Assembly (NCBI RefSeq): GCF_000525855.1
Contig: NZ_AODE01000016.1
Location: 1-40,290, forward strand
Length of the DNA stretch: 40,290 nt
Direction of reading: 5' to 3'
From: Listeria cornellensis FSL F6-0969
GTDB lineage: Bacteria; Bacillota; Bacilli; Lactobacillales; Listeriaceae
Below are positions 30,238-39,051 of the stretch, in pieces; the stretch's first letter is position 1; every line of letters starts with the position of its first letter. Both the position numbers and the translations under genes were made by a program. Under the pieces are notes generated by a model, which worked only from the letters and a program-made list of their open reading frames with translations, did not search any database and was not told the origin of the DNA.

Positions 30238-31950
30238 TCAGAATAAAAAGTATCGTTGTGCCATCGGAAGTTTTTCCGCCGCCTCACACGTGATCAATTT
30301 GCCATCGATTTTGACTTCATACGTCTGTGGATTCACATCGATATCTGGTGTTGCATCATTCCACTTCATATCCTTCTTCGTCAACTGGCGAACACCTTTA
30401 ACAGGCAATGTTTCTTTTTGCAAACCATATTTCGCGCGAATATTTTTGTCATGCGCTGCTTGCGACACAAAAGTAAACGAACTTCTTGCCAAAGCGGTGC
30501 CAATCGAACCAAACATTGGGCGGTAAAGTGCCGGTTGTGGTGTCGGGATCGAACCATTCGGATCACCCATCACACTATTCGAAATCATCCCGTTTTTCAA
30601 AATCTTATCCGGCTTCACACCGAAAAACTTCGGTTCCCATAAGACCAAATCAGCAATTTTTCCAACTTCAATCGAGCCGACATAATCCGCGATACCGTGC
30701 GTGATAGCTGGGTTAATCGTGTATTTAGAAATGTAGCGCTTCACACGCGTGTTGTCGCTTTTTTCCGAGTCGCCCGTAAGCGTCCCACGTTGCGCCTTCA
30801 TTTTGTCTGCGGTTTGCCATGTCCGAATAATCACTTCACCAATCCGGCCCATCGCCTGCGAATCCGAGCTTGTCATACTGAAAACGCCCATATCTTGCAA
30901 AACGTCTTCTGCCGCAATCGTTTCTTCGCGAATCCGTGAATCAGCGAACGCTAAATCTTCTGGAATATCCGGGTTTAAATGATGGCAAACCATCAACATG
31001 TCCAAATGCTCATCAATCGTGTTTTTTGTAAAAGGCAATGTCGGATTTGTGGAAGAAGGCAATACATTTGGATAACCCGCCAAGCGAATAATATCCGGTG
31101 CATGTCCGCCGCCCGCGCCTTCTGTATGATACGTATGAATCACACGATCGCCAAACGCCTCGATAGTGCGCTCGACAAACCCAGTTTCATTAAGCGTATC
31201 CGTGTGAATTGCGACTTGTACATCATACGCGTCCGCAACTTGTAACGAATGATCGATTGACGCAAACGTTGCACCCCAGTCTTCATGGATTTTCAGACCC
31301 ATCGCGCCAGCCTCAATTTGTTCCGCCAAAGGTTCATTGGATGCCGCATGTCCCTTTCCGAGTAAACCGATATTCACAGGTAAGCCGTCAGCCGCCTGTA
31401 ACATCCGCTCAATATTCCAAGCACCCGGTGTTACCGTCGTTGCGTTGGTTCCCTCGGCCGGTCCTGTTCCACCACCAATAAGCGTTGTTACGCCACTGTT
31501 TACAGCTACTTCAATTTGCTGCGGAGAGATAAAATGGATATGCGTATCAATGCCGCCAGCCGTCAAAATCTTATTTTCACCAGCGATAATTTCCGTGGAG
31601 GCCCCAATTGGAATCGTCACATTGTCCATCACAAGCGGATTTCCCGCCTTGCCAATGGCTGCAATTTTACCATCCTTAACAGAAATATCTGCTTTAAAAA
31701 TCCCCGTATAATCGATAACCGTCGCGTTCGTAATTACTAAATCCGGGATTCCTTCATCACGTGTCGCCGTCGGGTGCATGCCCATGCCTTCGCGAATGAC
31801 TTTCCCGCCGCCGAAAACGACTTCATCGCCATATGTCGTATAGTCTTTTTCAATTTCAATAAGTAAATCTGTGTCCGCCAGCCGCACGACATCGCCGACA
31901 GTTGGTCCATATAAATCTGTATATTGTTTGCGAGGTATGTTTAAACTCAT
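30238..31950 (-). CDS. ureC: Urease alpha subunit (catalytic)
   Basis: Nickel amidohydrolase splitting urea to ammonia and carbamate, 570 residues. All active-site residues are present at the numbering of Sporosarcina pasteurii urease: His137 and His139 (THIHF), the carbamylated Lys220 ([10 protein letters not shown]), His249 (AIHTDTLNE), His275 ([10 protein letters not shown]), the flap Cys322-His323 (MVCHHLN) and Asp363 (SSDSQAMG). Nothing suggests inactivation. It lies 13 bp from ureB. Confidence 0.98.
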   Translation of the reverse strand: MSLNIPRKQYTDLYGPTVGDVVRLADTDLLIEIEKDYTTYGDEVVFGGGKVIREGMGMHPTATRDEGIPDLVITNATVIDYTGIFKADISVKDGKIAAIGKAGNPLVMDNVTIPIGASTEIIAGENKILTAGGIDTHIHFISPQQIEVAVNSGVTTLIGGGTGPAEGTNATTVTPGAWNIERMLQAADGLPVNIGLLGKGHAASNEPLAEQIEAGAMGLKIHEDWGATFASIDHSLQVADAYDVQVAIHTDTLNETGFVERTIEAFGDRVIHTYHTEGAGGGHAPDIIRLAGYPNVLPSSTNPTLPFTKNTIDEHLDMLMVCHHLNPDIPEDLAFADSRIREETIAAEDVLQDMGVFSMTSSDSQAMGRIGEVIIRTWQTADKMKAQRGTLTGDSEKSDNTRVKRYISKYTINPAITHGIADYVGSIEVGKIADLVLWEPKFFGVKPDKILKNGMISNSVMGDPNGSIPTPQPALYRPMFGSIGTALARSSFTFVSQAAHDKNIRAKYGLQKETLPVKGVRQLTKKDMKWNDATPDIDVNPQTYEVKIDGKLITCEAAEKLPMAQRYFLF

Positions 31951-31963
31951 CCTAATCCGCTCC

Positions 31964-32272
31964 TTAGTCTAGTGATCCATTTGTTTTATTATTTAAGCCA
32001 AATACTTTACGTTCCCCAGCAAGCGCAACGAGTTCTACAGTCTTTTTATCTTGCGGCTCAAACCGAACCGCCGTTCCAGCAGGAATATTCAAGCGATACC
32101 CAAATGCTTTCTCACGTTCAAAAGCAAGCTCGCTGTTTATCTCGAAAAAATGATAATGCGATCCAATTTGCACAGGTCTATCTCCCGTATTTTTCACTTC
32201 CACTTCCACTAAATCCCGTCCCACATTACAGCTAATCTCGTCTCCATACAAAATAATTTCTCCTGGTTTCAT
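31964..32272 (-). CDS. ureB: Urease beta subunit
   Basis: Structural subunit of 102 residues, with MKPGEI at the start, the highly conserved [16 protein letters not shown] and the [34 protein letters not shown] segment. Separate beta and gamma subunits are the usual bacterial arrangement. It lies 18 bp after ureA. Confidence 0.97.
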   Translation of the reverse strand: MKPGEIILYGDEISCNVGRDLVEVEVKNTGDRPVQIGSHYHFFEINSELAFEREKAFGYRLNIPAGTAVRFEPQDKKTVELVALAGERKVFGLNNKTNGSLD

Positions 32273-32290
32273 TATGTTTTCCTCCTTCGC

Positions 32291-32593
32291 TTATCGGATT
32301 GGATTATGCACAGTTACAAGCTTTGTCCCATCAGGAAATGTCGCCTCGACCTGAATATCGCTAATCATGTCAGCAATTCCGTCCATCACGTCATCCACGG
32401 TCAAAATAGTAGCACCGTATTGCATCATCTCGGCAACTGTTCGCCCGTCACGAGCCCCCTCCAAAACCTCATACGTAATTAGCGCAATCGATTCAGGATA
32501 ATTCAGCTTCAGTCCGCGGTCACGTCTTCTTCGTGCTAAATCTGCCGCGACGACAATCAATAATTTCTCTTGCTCCTTCGCTGTTAAGTTCAT
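32291..32593 (-). CDS. ureA: Urease gamma subunit
   Basis: Structural subunit of exactly 100 residues, as in most bacteria. It has [13 protein letters not shown], the [20 protein letters not shown] helix and [15 protein letters not shown] at the end. Ribosome binding site AGAGGAAG. First gene of ureABCEFGD-urea transporter. Confidence 0.97.
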   Translation of the reverse strand: MNLTAKEQEKLLIVVAADLARRRRDRGLKLNYPESIALITYEVLEGARDGRTVAEMMQYGATILTVDDVMDGIADMISDIQVEATFPDGTKLVTVHNPIR

Positions 32594-33046
32594 GGTCCAG
32601 ACTTCCTCTCATTTCAAAATTTCTTATAACCCACTAAAGTATTAGCGTGTTAATGGAGATAATACTAGCACTACGGTTAGGCGCCGTCTAGCAAAAACAT
32701 GGAAAGTCACAATATCGCTATATTTACAGGTTTAAAGAGGATTATTTTGTGCTCTACGTATCATTTTTTGTGTTTTTGTGTAGGTGAGATTCCATATACG
32801 AATGTCGAATGTAAAATGGAGCCTCATCATGGATGAAATGCCCGAAAATAAAATAAATTATCGCCACTATCAGCTGGTATAAAAGCGTTTCAAGAGAAAG
32901 TAGAGGGAAACCAGCAAGCTATGATGTGACGCTTTCCAGAATTGGTGATATGATATTATTTTAAGATTTGGATAGATGTTATCGATATGTATTTATCAGA
33001 GGATTGACAATCATGAATTTTTCAAGCGAAAGGAAGCGAACAAGAG
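32594..33046. other. Divergent control region between urease operon and nickel permease
   Basis: This is 453 bp without a gene. A minus-strand TTAACA-N18-TTATAA (about 32626-32655) may be the ureA promoter. A CGG/CCG-rich hairpin (ACGG..CCGT with GGCGCC, about 32674-32688) lies upstream. A plus-strand ORF at 32968-33225 overlaps the permease in another frame and is not supported. I cannot identify a riboswitch with confidence. Confidence 0.45.
32638..32666. promoter_or_regulatory. Candidate nickel-responsive operator
   Basis: AGTATTA (32638-32644), 15 bp, TAATACT (32660-32666) is a perfect inverted repeat overlapping the likely ureA promoter. Spacing and half-sites recall NikR operators (GTATGA-N16-TCATAC), but no regulator gene is in the window, so the assignment is speculative. 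Confidence 0.35.
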
Positions 33047-34015
33047 ATGCGCAAAACAGCGTCGATTTCACTCTATGCATTACTTGTTGTTCTGATTCAC
33101 GTAGTTGCGCTTACACTTCTACTAATCTATGTACGGACAACACCAGCGTTACTTGCAAGTGCGATTCTTGCATATACTTACGGGGCGAGACATGCCTTCG
33201 ATGCGGATCATATTGTAGCGATTGACAATACCGTTCGAAAACTAGTGAGCAGGAAAATAGATGGCAATGGCGTCGGCTTTTTCTTCTCTATGGGACACTC
33301 GACCGTGGTTATTTTAATGATCTTCATGCTCATTTGGGTCACAGGGAAACTCTCAGGAAAATGGGCGTTCATCACCGACTACGGACCTGCAATTGGCACG
33401 GTAGTAGCAGGCTCATTTTTAATATTAATCGCGATTTCTAACATTATCTCATTACGCAAATTGATGCGAGCAGAGCGTGAAGGTGCGGGAATGGATGAGG
33501 CCTTGGAGTCACGCGGCTTTATTGTGCGCCTAGTAGAACCACTGAACAAATTTGTGACAAAAAGTTGGCATATTTACCCGATCGGTTTTTTGTTCGGGCT
33601 GGGCTTTGATACGGCGACAGAGATTGGCTTAATCACACTGAGCGTTCAATCTAGCACCTCGGTGTCAGCGATTGGCCTGCTATGTTTGCCACTCTCATTT
33701 CTGGCAGGAATGTGCCTGTTTGATACACTGGACAGCATAATTATGAGTCAGACGTATGGCTGGGCTTACGATAACCAGAAACGGCGCTATCGTTATAATG
33801 TGGTCGTGACGCTAATTTCGGTTATTTCAGCGGTTGTGGTTGGCGGCGTGATATTGACGCAATTTTTGCTGAGTTATACCAACCTGAACGGTGCAGTAGC
33901 CCATTTTATTGCGGGAGTTGATTTCAACGGTTTCGGTGTGACATTGATGCTTTCATTCTTGCTGATATGGGTAGGCGCGATGCTGATTTATAAGTACCAG
34001 AAACGGCGAATTTAG
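33047..34015 (+). CDS. nixA: NiCoT-family nickel/cobalt permease
   Basis: High-affinity Ni2+ (possibly Co2+) importer of 322 residues and about 8 membrane segments. The family signature is in TYGARHAFDADHIVAIDNTVRKL, i.e. HX4DH in helix 2. Further motifs are FFFSMGHSTVVI and LGFDTATEIGLI, both typical NiCoT sequences. It is divergent from ureA, so its cargo is probably nickel for urease. Gene symbol by similarity to NixA/HoxN. Confidence 0.93.
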   Translation: MRKTASISLYALLVVLIHVVALTLLLIYVRTTPALLASAILAYTYGARHAFDADHIVAIDNTVRKLVSRKIDGNGVGFFFSMGHSTVVILMIFMLIWVTGKLSGKWAFITDYGPAIGTVVAGSFLILIAISNIISLRKLMRAEREGAGMDEALESRGFIVRLVEPLNKFVTKSWHIYPIGFLFGLGFDTATEIGLITLSVQSSTSVSAIGLLCLPLSFLAGMCLFDTLDSIIMSQTYGWAYDNQKRRYRYNVVVTLISVISAVVVGGVILTQFLLSYTNLNGAVAHFIAGVDFNGFGVTLMLSFLLIWVGAMLIYKYQKRRI

Positions 34016-34027
34016 AGAGCGCTATAC

Positions 34028-34056
34028 TTGTTAGTAAATATCGAATAGACTACAAT
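34028..34056 (+). promoter_or_regulatory. Promoter of the SRPBCC gene
   Basis: TTGTTA (34028-34033), 17 nt, TACAAT (34051-34056), about 50 bp before the start. Confidence 0.65.
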
Positions 34057-34106
34057 ATAAATGTATGACAGCACTATAAAATGAGGTTTAGGAGAGGAAT
34101 GATACT

Positions 34107-34530
34107 ATGAAACACATAAAAAAAAGAATTCATGCTTGAGTGCGGACCGAAAGAGGCTTGGCAATTAGTTGTTGATCGTAGCAAGTATGAAAAATGGGCA
34201 GCAGCTTTCCATGAAGGATCGACCTACACTGGTGATATGGGACTAAATGAAACCGTTAACTTTGTCGATACAGAGGGAAATGGTTTGGTTTCTAAAGTAG
34301 TCGTTTTTGAACCAGAAAAAGAAATCAAATTCGCCTTTTTGGGTGAAATCAATGACGGGAAATATGTTGAGGTCGCTGAATTTGCCGATATGCTGGAAGA
34401 GTATGTTTTTGAACCAGTAGGCAACCAGACTCGGATGCTTGTCGATGTTGCGATGGATGATAAATATTATGATATGATGAGTGAGATGTGGGATCGAGCG
34501 GGGATTGAGCTTGTGAAGTTGAGTAAGTAG
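34107..34530 (+). CDS. SRPBCC (START-like) domain protein (frameshift in assembly)
   Basis: The start ATG at 34107 follows TAGGAGAGGA. The frame breaks in a run of eight A (34118-34125). With seven the protein reads MKHIKKEFMLECGPKEAWQLV and then VVDRSKYEKWAAAFHEGSTY, 140 residues in all (locus 424 nt). The N-terminal pattern (hydrophobic strand, AWxLVxDxSKYxxWA) and the final amphipathic helix fit the helix-grip SRPBCC fold, which binds small hydrophobic ligands. Ligand and role unknown. Confidence 0.75.
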
Positions 34531-34550
34531 AGTTGAAATAAAACTAGATA

Positions 34551-34596
34551 GCAAAAAAGAAGATGCTTATCACCACATTTGGCGAGAGGCATCTTC
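34551..34596 (-). terminator. Minus-strand terminator
   Basis: GAAGATGC (34559-34566) and GCATCTTC (34589-34596) form a perfect 8-bp stem. On the minus strand it is followed by TTTTTTGC. The plus side lacks a T-run. It would stop transcription coming out of the IS element before it reaches the SRPBCC gene. Confidence 0.75.
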
Positions 34597-34614
34597 AACT
34601 ATGTACAAAAGAGA

Positions 34615-34646
34615 GCTAGCACTTAAAGGGTTGTAAAAGTGCTAGC
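34615..34646. other. Hairpin left of the IS element
   Basis: GCTAGCACTT (34615-34624) and AAGTGCTAGC (34637-34646) form a perfect 10-bp stem with a 12-nt loop, 18 bp from the terminator on its left. There is no strong T-run on either side. Confidence 0.6.
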
Positions 34647-35817
34647 TTAGAAAAAATACATGAAGACATGTACTGTGTGGTAATCATAGCATGGAGTAGA
34701 AGAGGATTCAATAGACGTTCAACAGGAGAAAATAAGTGAATGATTACAAGGAGTGAAATACATTGATAATACGTCACTTTAAAAGATATAAAGAATAATA
34801 TATGGGAGAAACGCGAGACAATAGTTCTCCCATATTTACATATCTTGAATTGTATAATTAAGCGAGACACATCGGCATGTTTCAGAAAACATTCAATGGG
34901 CGTCAAATAGTCCAATGATTTTCGTGGTAAATTATTTCGAATAGAGACCAATTCATTAATCTCCTGTTGAGAAATCGTGTTAAAATCCATTTGTTTTGGC
35001 AGACCATTTCTTCGTAAAATCCCGTTGGAATTTTCATTAAGTGGTCGTTGACAAGGCTTCCCTGCATCGGCAAAGAAAATAGCGATGTCATGCTGATTAG
35101 CCGTCTGTTTCCAACGAGAGAATTCCTTTCCATTATCGAACGTGATAGTTTGGAAGAAATGAGAAGGTAATTGAGAAAGCCATTGGTGCAGCGCATCTTC
35201 AATAGCAATCGCTTTACGGTTAGCTACTTTCAAAACAATGATGGCTTTTGTCGTCCTTTCAACAAGTGTGATAAGCGCACTTTTATAATTCTTACCAACA
35301 ATGGTATCGCCTTCTAGATGACCAAATTCTGTGTCGAACTTGGGAAAGGCAATCGCGCGCTCATCTAAACGGCTTTTAAAAGCCTCTTTTCCACGCGTTT
35401 CTTGATGCCCGTTTGGTTTTCGTTTCCCTTTCATAGGCAGGCATTTTTTATCGAAGACACCTTCAGAAAACATACGATACGATGTTTTCATCGAACAGGG
35501 AAATGGGATAGTGTTAGCCGTAGGCTTCGGGCTAGCAATCGTATCAGGAGTCCAACCTGAGGCGATGCGCTGTTTCACAAGTTCTGTCGTCTGGGCATCT
35601 AATTGGATGGATTTACGCCCGCATTTTTTCTTGTTTTCTAGATATCGCAAAAAAAATATCAAGCGCAGAGAACCCCCTCATGTAACAAACGAATAATACG
35701 GTAGACAGCCTCTGGACTGCGTTTTAACCGAGTAGCAATATGTCTACCCGAAAAACTCAGTTTTTCATATTCCTCTATAAAAATCAGTTCATTTCTGGTA
35801 AGATGGTGATAGGGCAT
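34616..35817 (-). CDS. IS30-family transposase (two indels in assembly; reads through the IS end)
   Basis: DDE transposase. It starts MPYHHLTRNELIFIEEYEKL with an N-terminal helix-turn-helix (ATRLKRSPEAVYRIIRLL). The frame is broken by runs of five C (35673-35677) and eight A (35649-35656). One base fewer in each gives LLHEGFSALDIFLRYLENK. The catalytic core shows HLEGDTIVGK (Asp), ITFDNGKEFS (Asp) and the final Glu in CQRPLNENSNGILRR, with the family's QRPxNENxNGxLRR. No stop occurs before the left inverted repeat. Translation passes through it (SRLIIQF) and adds about 70 residues from flanking DNA. Confidence 0.88.
34800..34835. other. Hairpin next to the IS left end
   Basis: ATATGGGAGAA (34800-34810) and TTCTCCCATAT (34825-34835) form a perfect 11-bp stem with a 14-nt loop, 8 bp outside the IS inverted repeat. 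The stretch 34647-34799 holds only a possible tiny frame (34763, TTG start after AAGGAG, 11 codons) that I do not call. Confidence 0.6.
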
Positions 35818-35911
35818 GTTTGATTCACTCCTTTGTGGACTTTGGTCGGTTTCATTGAGTGTATCATAACATGCCTATTTTTTTTTGTCTCGCTTAATTA
35901 TACAATTCAAG
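34844..35911. mobile_element. IS30-family insertion sequence
   Basis: The element is 1068 bp and is bounded by perfect 25-bp inverted repeats, 34844-34868 (CTTGAATTGTATAATTAAGC then GAGAC) and 35887-35911. It carries one transposase on the minus strand. I see no clear target-site duplication at the edges, so the insertion is old, or one flank has been rearranged. It lies between the SRPBCC gene and the start-less toxin gene. Confidence 0.92.
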
Positions 35912-36047
35912 TTTTTAAAATCTTTAAGTATTTCGTCTATCATATCTTCCACCTTGTTATATATTATACTGCCGGGTTTCATAAAAAGATAGAGAATGGT
36001 AGTATATTCATAAAATTGTCGGAATTATATGGAATTCGTACCAAATA

Positions 36048-36902
36048 ATGCCTACAATGCATGTTTCAGAGGATATTGCAAGTGGCAATACAGATATTGA
36101 TAGAGATGTTTTCGGTGAAGACTTGTCGATGACACCAAGTAAGTTATATGCCTTAAAGGGTACAACGTATGCCAATGCGGATAAGTTTTGGTTCCGTGTT
36201 ACAGCGTATAGCGAGGAAGGACAAACGATTGCTATCTCGCAAGTACCAAGTGTCTCTATTGATGAATTTGAACAATATGTCCCGGCGGAATTTACAGAGG
36301 ATGATTTAGTAACATTTACGGAAGAAGAACTGGATGGTATACCTGCAACAACCACAGAAGAAGTGGAACGGTTACAAGAAGAATCCTACGACACTAGTGG
36401 TTTACCTGAAATTGATTCGGATTTAATCCAAGGTCGGATATTGCCATTTGTAATTCCGGTAGTTGCAGCAGTTGTTCTGAGAATAGGATCAAGGTATATA
36501 GTCAAACAAACACTTAAAAATGGTGTAAAGAAAAACATAACCATAAAAAATGGTAAATTGGCTGGAAAATCACATCCTAAAACAGGTGTTAAATTTGATT
36601 CCAAAGGTTTTCCTATCTTCAGCAAGAAAGCTCAGATGACTTTACCAAACTCTTTATTGAAGTCTTCTAACACAAAACAATTTAAAGAAGCAAATGCGTA
36701 TCTTAAAAAGAATATAAATAATGGGAAAATATCTAAGAGTAACTTTACTGCGAATCAACTCAGCGATATAAAAAATGGGTTTACTCCTAGAAGTATGACA
36801 TGGCATCATCATCAAGATAGAGGCAAAATGCAATTAGTAGATACAGCTATTCATAAGGCGACGGGCCACACTGGAGGTAAAGCTATTTGGGGTACAAATT
36901 AA
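36048..36902 (+). CDS. WHH-nuclease polymorphic toxin, probably 5'-truncated
   Basis: This is 284 residues. The C-terminal nuclease core TPRSMTWHHHQDRGKMQLVD followed by AIHKATGHTGGKAIWG matches the WHH branch of the HNH/endonuclease VII toxins. A hydrophobic segment near 130-152 (ILPFVIPVVAAVVLRIGSRYIV) resembles pretoxin linkers that come before toxin domains. The N-terminal 110 residues are acidic and beta-rich. No ribosome binding site precedes ATG 36048. The same frame stays open upstream to a stop at 36000, which suggests a longer ancestral protein whose 5' end, with signal or trafficking domain, was lost near the IS30 insertion. The immunity gene follows 21 bp downstream. Confidence 0.8.
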   Translation: MPTMHVSEDIASGNTDIDRDVFGEDLSMTPSKLYALKGTTYANADKFWFRVTAYSEEGQTIAISQVPSVSIDEFEQYVPAEFTEDDLVTFTEEELDGIPATTTEEVERLQEESYDTSGLPEIDSDLIQGRILPFVIPVVAAVVLRIGSRYIVKQTLKNGVKKNITIKNGKLAGKSHPKTGVKFDSKGFPIFSKKAQMTLPNSLLKSSNTKQFKEANAYLKKNINNGKISKSNFTANQLSDIKNGFTPRSMTWHHHQDRGKMQLVDTAIHKATGHTGGKAIWGTN

Positions 36903-36923
36903 ACGAAGAAGGTAGTGAAGAAT

Positions 36924-37722
36924 ATGAGTATTTGGGAAAAAGATAGTGACAAGCCGAGCCGATTGACACAAAAAAAATATTGAATTGGCAGAAAAAACAT
37001 TTGGTGTCACATTACCCAAGAGCTATCTTAAGGTATTGAAAAAACAAAATGGTGGTTATCTAAAAACGGATGCCGTTCACGTTGACTTTGTTAATGATGA
37101 TGGTGAGGGGTTTATCTTACTTGACTCGTTATACGGAATTGAACCAGGTGAGGGTATACTGGAAACAGAATATCTTAAAGAAGAGTGGGAAATCACGAAA
37201 GATAATATCATTCTAATTGCGGGAGATGGGCATTCTTTTATAGCATTAGATTATGAAATGAACCCATCAGTGCCTGAAATTATATATATAGATACAGAAC
37301 GCGGTGATGCGCACAAAATTTGTGATGACTTTGATAGCTTGATGGACTTAATGTTTACGGTGGAAGACGACGATGATGAAGAACATGATGACATTCATAT
37401 ACCCACTCATGAAGAAATAAAAGCATGGGCTAGCTCAACAAACATGAATGAAGTAGCTAATGGTGTCTACACGTGGATTCAAGATTTTTCTATGGTAAAA
37501 GAAGACAACTTGTTGTATGAGGCCTTCGCTAAAGTTTTCGACCAAGGAACAGAGCAGCAAAAAATTACTATTGCGGACGCGATGAGAACAGAGATAGAAA
37601 ATGAAACAATTACAAACCAAACTTTGATAGATCTCTGCCTAACTTTACTAAGAAAAGAGGTTGGTTTAGATTTTATAATATACAAAGAAATGATTGAAGA
37701 AAACTTAGCTGACAAAAGATAG
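36924..37722 (+). CDS. SUKH (SMI1/KNR4) immunity protein (frameshift in assembly)
   Basis: The start ATG 36924 is preceded by GAAGAAGGTAG. The frame breaks in a run of eight A (36970-36977). With seven it reads LTQKNIELAEKTFGVTLPKS, then YLKVLKKQNGG. The locus is 799 nt and 265 residues. The SMI1/KNR4 domain (about 1-130) shows the family's LPxSYLxxLKxxNGG and a later DGHSFIALDYE. An acidic linker (EDDDDEEHDD) joins a helical C-terminal part of about 115 residues of unknown role. The position directly after a WHH nuclease is the classic toxin-SUKH arrangement, so it most likely neutralises that toxin. Confidence 0.85.
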
Positions 37723-37777
37723 GCTTAAAGTTAAATAGGCTAATCATGTAAGATTACGAGAAATGAATTTAAGAGAG

Positions 37778-37806
37778 CGTGTCATAAAAATGGCACGTTT
37801 CTTTTT
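37778..37806 (+). terminator. Terminator after the SUKH gene
   Basis: CGTGTCAT (37778-37785) and ATGGCACG (37790-37797), with one G-U pair, are followed by TTTCTTTTT. Confidence 0.8.
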
Positions 37807-37812
37807 CATAGT

Positions 37813-37838
37813 GTGTCAAAAAGCATGCTTTTTGACAC
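37813..37838. other. Perfect 26-bp palindrome
   Basis: GTGTCAAAAAGCA and its exact complement, with no loop. It is directly downstream of the SUKH terminator. It could be cruciform-forming or a terminator remnant. Confidence 0.7.
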
Positions 37839-37870
37839 TTAGTGAAATCAATATACCCCATCACAAAAAA

Positions 37871-37902
37871 GGTTCACGTGGTTTTATAAAACCACGTGAA
37901 CC
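37871..37902. terminator. Perfect 32-bp palindrome, likely terminator for the minus-strand operon
   Basis: The half-site GGTTCACGTGGTTTTA (37871-37886) is followed by its exact complement. It is flanked by AAAAAA on the left (a T-run for minus-strand transcripts) and CTTTC on the right. It closes the bacteriocin-like operon and faces the SUKH transcript. Confidence 0.75.
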
Positions 37903-37984
37903 TTTCAACCTATCCCTTACGGATAAATAAAGTCTGTTGATTAGTATAGCCATTGTTAAACATACAATTTTTATTCATAATCAA

Positions 37985-38162
37985 TTATTTTTTTTTCTTG
38001 CTCAAAAGGTATTTTCCAATGACATTAACTAAGAAAAAGGCTATTAGAAAGTACCTGCTATCATAGATAAAGGAACTATCTTGTAGAATAAATGATAGGA
38101 CTATTAAAGCCAAAAAAAACCATACCAAACATAGCTAATGCATTTTCCATTATATTTTTCAA
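37985..38162 (-). CDS. Small two-helix membrane protein, candidate immunity protein (frameshift in assembly)
   Basis: Not recognised by family. A TTG start at 38162 lies 7 nt after GGGAGAG. The frame breaks in a run of eight A (38112-38119). With seven it gives 58 residues: MENALAMFGMVFLALIVLSF (first membrane segment), a short loop with QDSSFIYDSRY, a second segment FLIAFFLVNVIGKYLL, and a basic tail SKKKK. The locus is 178 nt, i.e. 58 codons plus stop plus one base. It lies 21 bp downstream of a secreted bacteriocin-like gene on the same strand. Small basic two-helix proteins in that position are often immunity factors; this is inference. Confidence 0.6.
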
Positions 38163-38183
38163 ATCTATTCTCTCCCAGATAAT

Positions 38184-38813
38184 TTATTGCTTACCAGCAT
38201 TCCCACACAATACACCAACTAGGTAATTATAGTCAAACCAAATACCATTCTTAAAGCTGTTCAGTCCTAGTCCAACTCCCGCAACTGCACAAGCTCCCTG
38301 AACAATTCTAGCAGGCGCGTAGACAGAGCCAATGGCAAAGCCAGATTGTACAGCAAAATTCAATGAACTTGCTTTAATTTTTATTCTAGCATAGTTCCAA
38401 TGATAAGAAACCGAATTTACACCCGCCGCTCTTGCGACTCTAACATTATTAAGAGTTGATTCGTTCCCTGATGGATCTATTGCCGTAACAACTGTAGTTA
38501 GATCAGTCTTAGTTTCATTTATTTGATTGTTAGTTAGATTAACATGTTCTTCAATCAACTTAATTTTCTCTGGTGAAAGAACGTTTGTTATAGCATTGTC
38601 AATAACAAACTGATTAATAGCTGTATTAAAAGAAATATATTCTCCAGCAAGTAGTGTATCAGCATCAGTCAACGCAATAACATCTGCAATCCTTTCGTGC
38701 GTAGTATTTTCACTAGTTTCATCAGCATGTACTAAAGTGGCTGGTGCTAACGATGCAAACACTATTGATGTTGCCAAGATAGGTGTAACAAATTTCACTG
38801 TTTTTTTATTCAT
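38184..38813 (-). CDS. Secreted bacteriocin-like precursor protein
   Basis: Not recognised with certainty. About 209 residues from MNKKTVKFVTPILATSIVFA; the ATG at 38813 follows TGGGGAAA. A Sec signal peptide ends near LVHADE. A helical, acidic middle (about 30-125) is followed by RVARAAG and then a C-terminal segment of about 80 residues that is Gly/Ala-rich and hydrophobic, with two Cys (QGACAVAGVGLGLN and VGVLCGNAGKQ) and aromatic GIWFDYNYL. The layout (signal peptide, propeptide, hydrophobic C-terminal peptide, small membrane protein downstream) recalls SdpC-type and closticin-like bacteriocins that are released by proteolysis. No processing proteins such as SdpA/SdpB are nearby. Confidence 0.6.
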   Translation of the reverse strand: MNKKTVKFVTPILATSIVFASLAPATLVHADETSENTTHERIADVIALTDADTLLAGEYISFNTAINQFVIDNAITNVLSPEKIKLIEEHVNLTNNQINETKTDLTTVVTAIDPSGNESTLNNVRVARAAGVNSVSYHWNYARIKIKASSLNFAVQSGFAIGSVYAPARIVQGACAVAGVGLGLNSFKNGIWFDYNYLVGVLCGNAGKQ

Positions 38814-39051
38814 AATAGTTTTCCCCATTCTATATTTTTTGGAAACATCACTATTTATATGCTAAAAACATCAACTTTCCCAATGGGTATGTACCAAATT
38901 AATGTGTAGTTATAACATCAAAATGTGGAATGAATCCTTATATTCATACTAGCATAACTATTCTATTAATAAAAGTATTTATAATTAATATGTATTATTT
39001 ATTATTTTTAGTAGCAGGAATAATTGTGTTCTTTTACACGTATCGGGCTCT

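Noticed and set aside
32968-33225. Cys-rich plus-strand frame of 85 codons before and within the nickel permease gene
   Set aside because: Most of it overlaps the permease in another frame; the Cys codons come from that overlap.
34763-34798. Tiny frame with AAGGAG and TTG before the IS-proximal hairpin
   Set aside because: Only 11 codons; could be chance, and no downstream gene would be attenuated by it.
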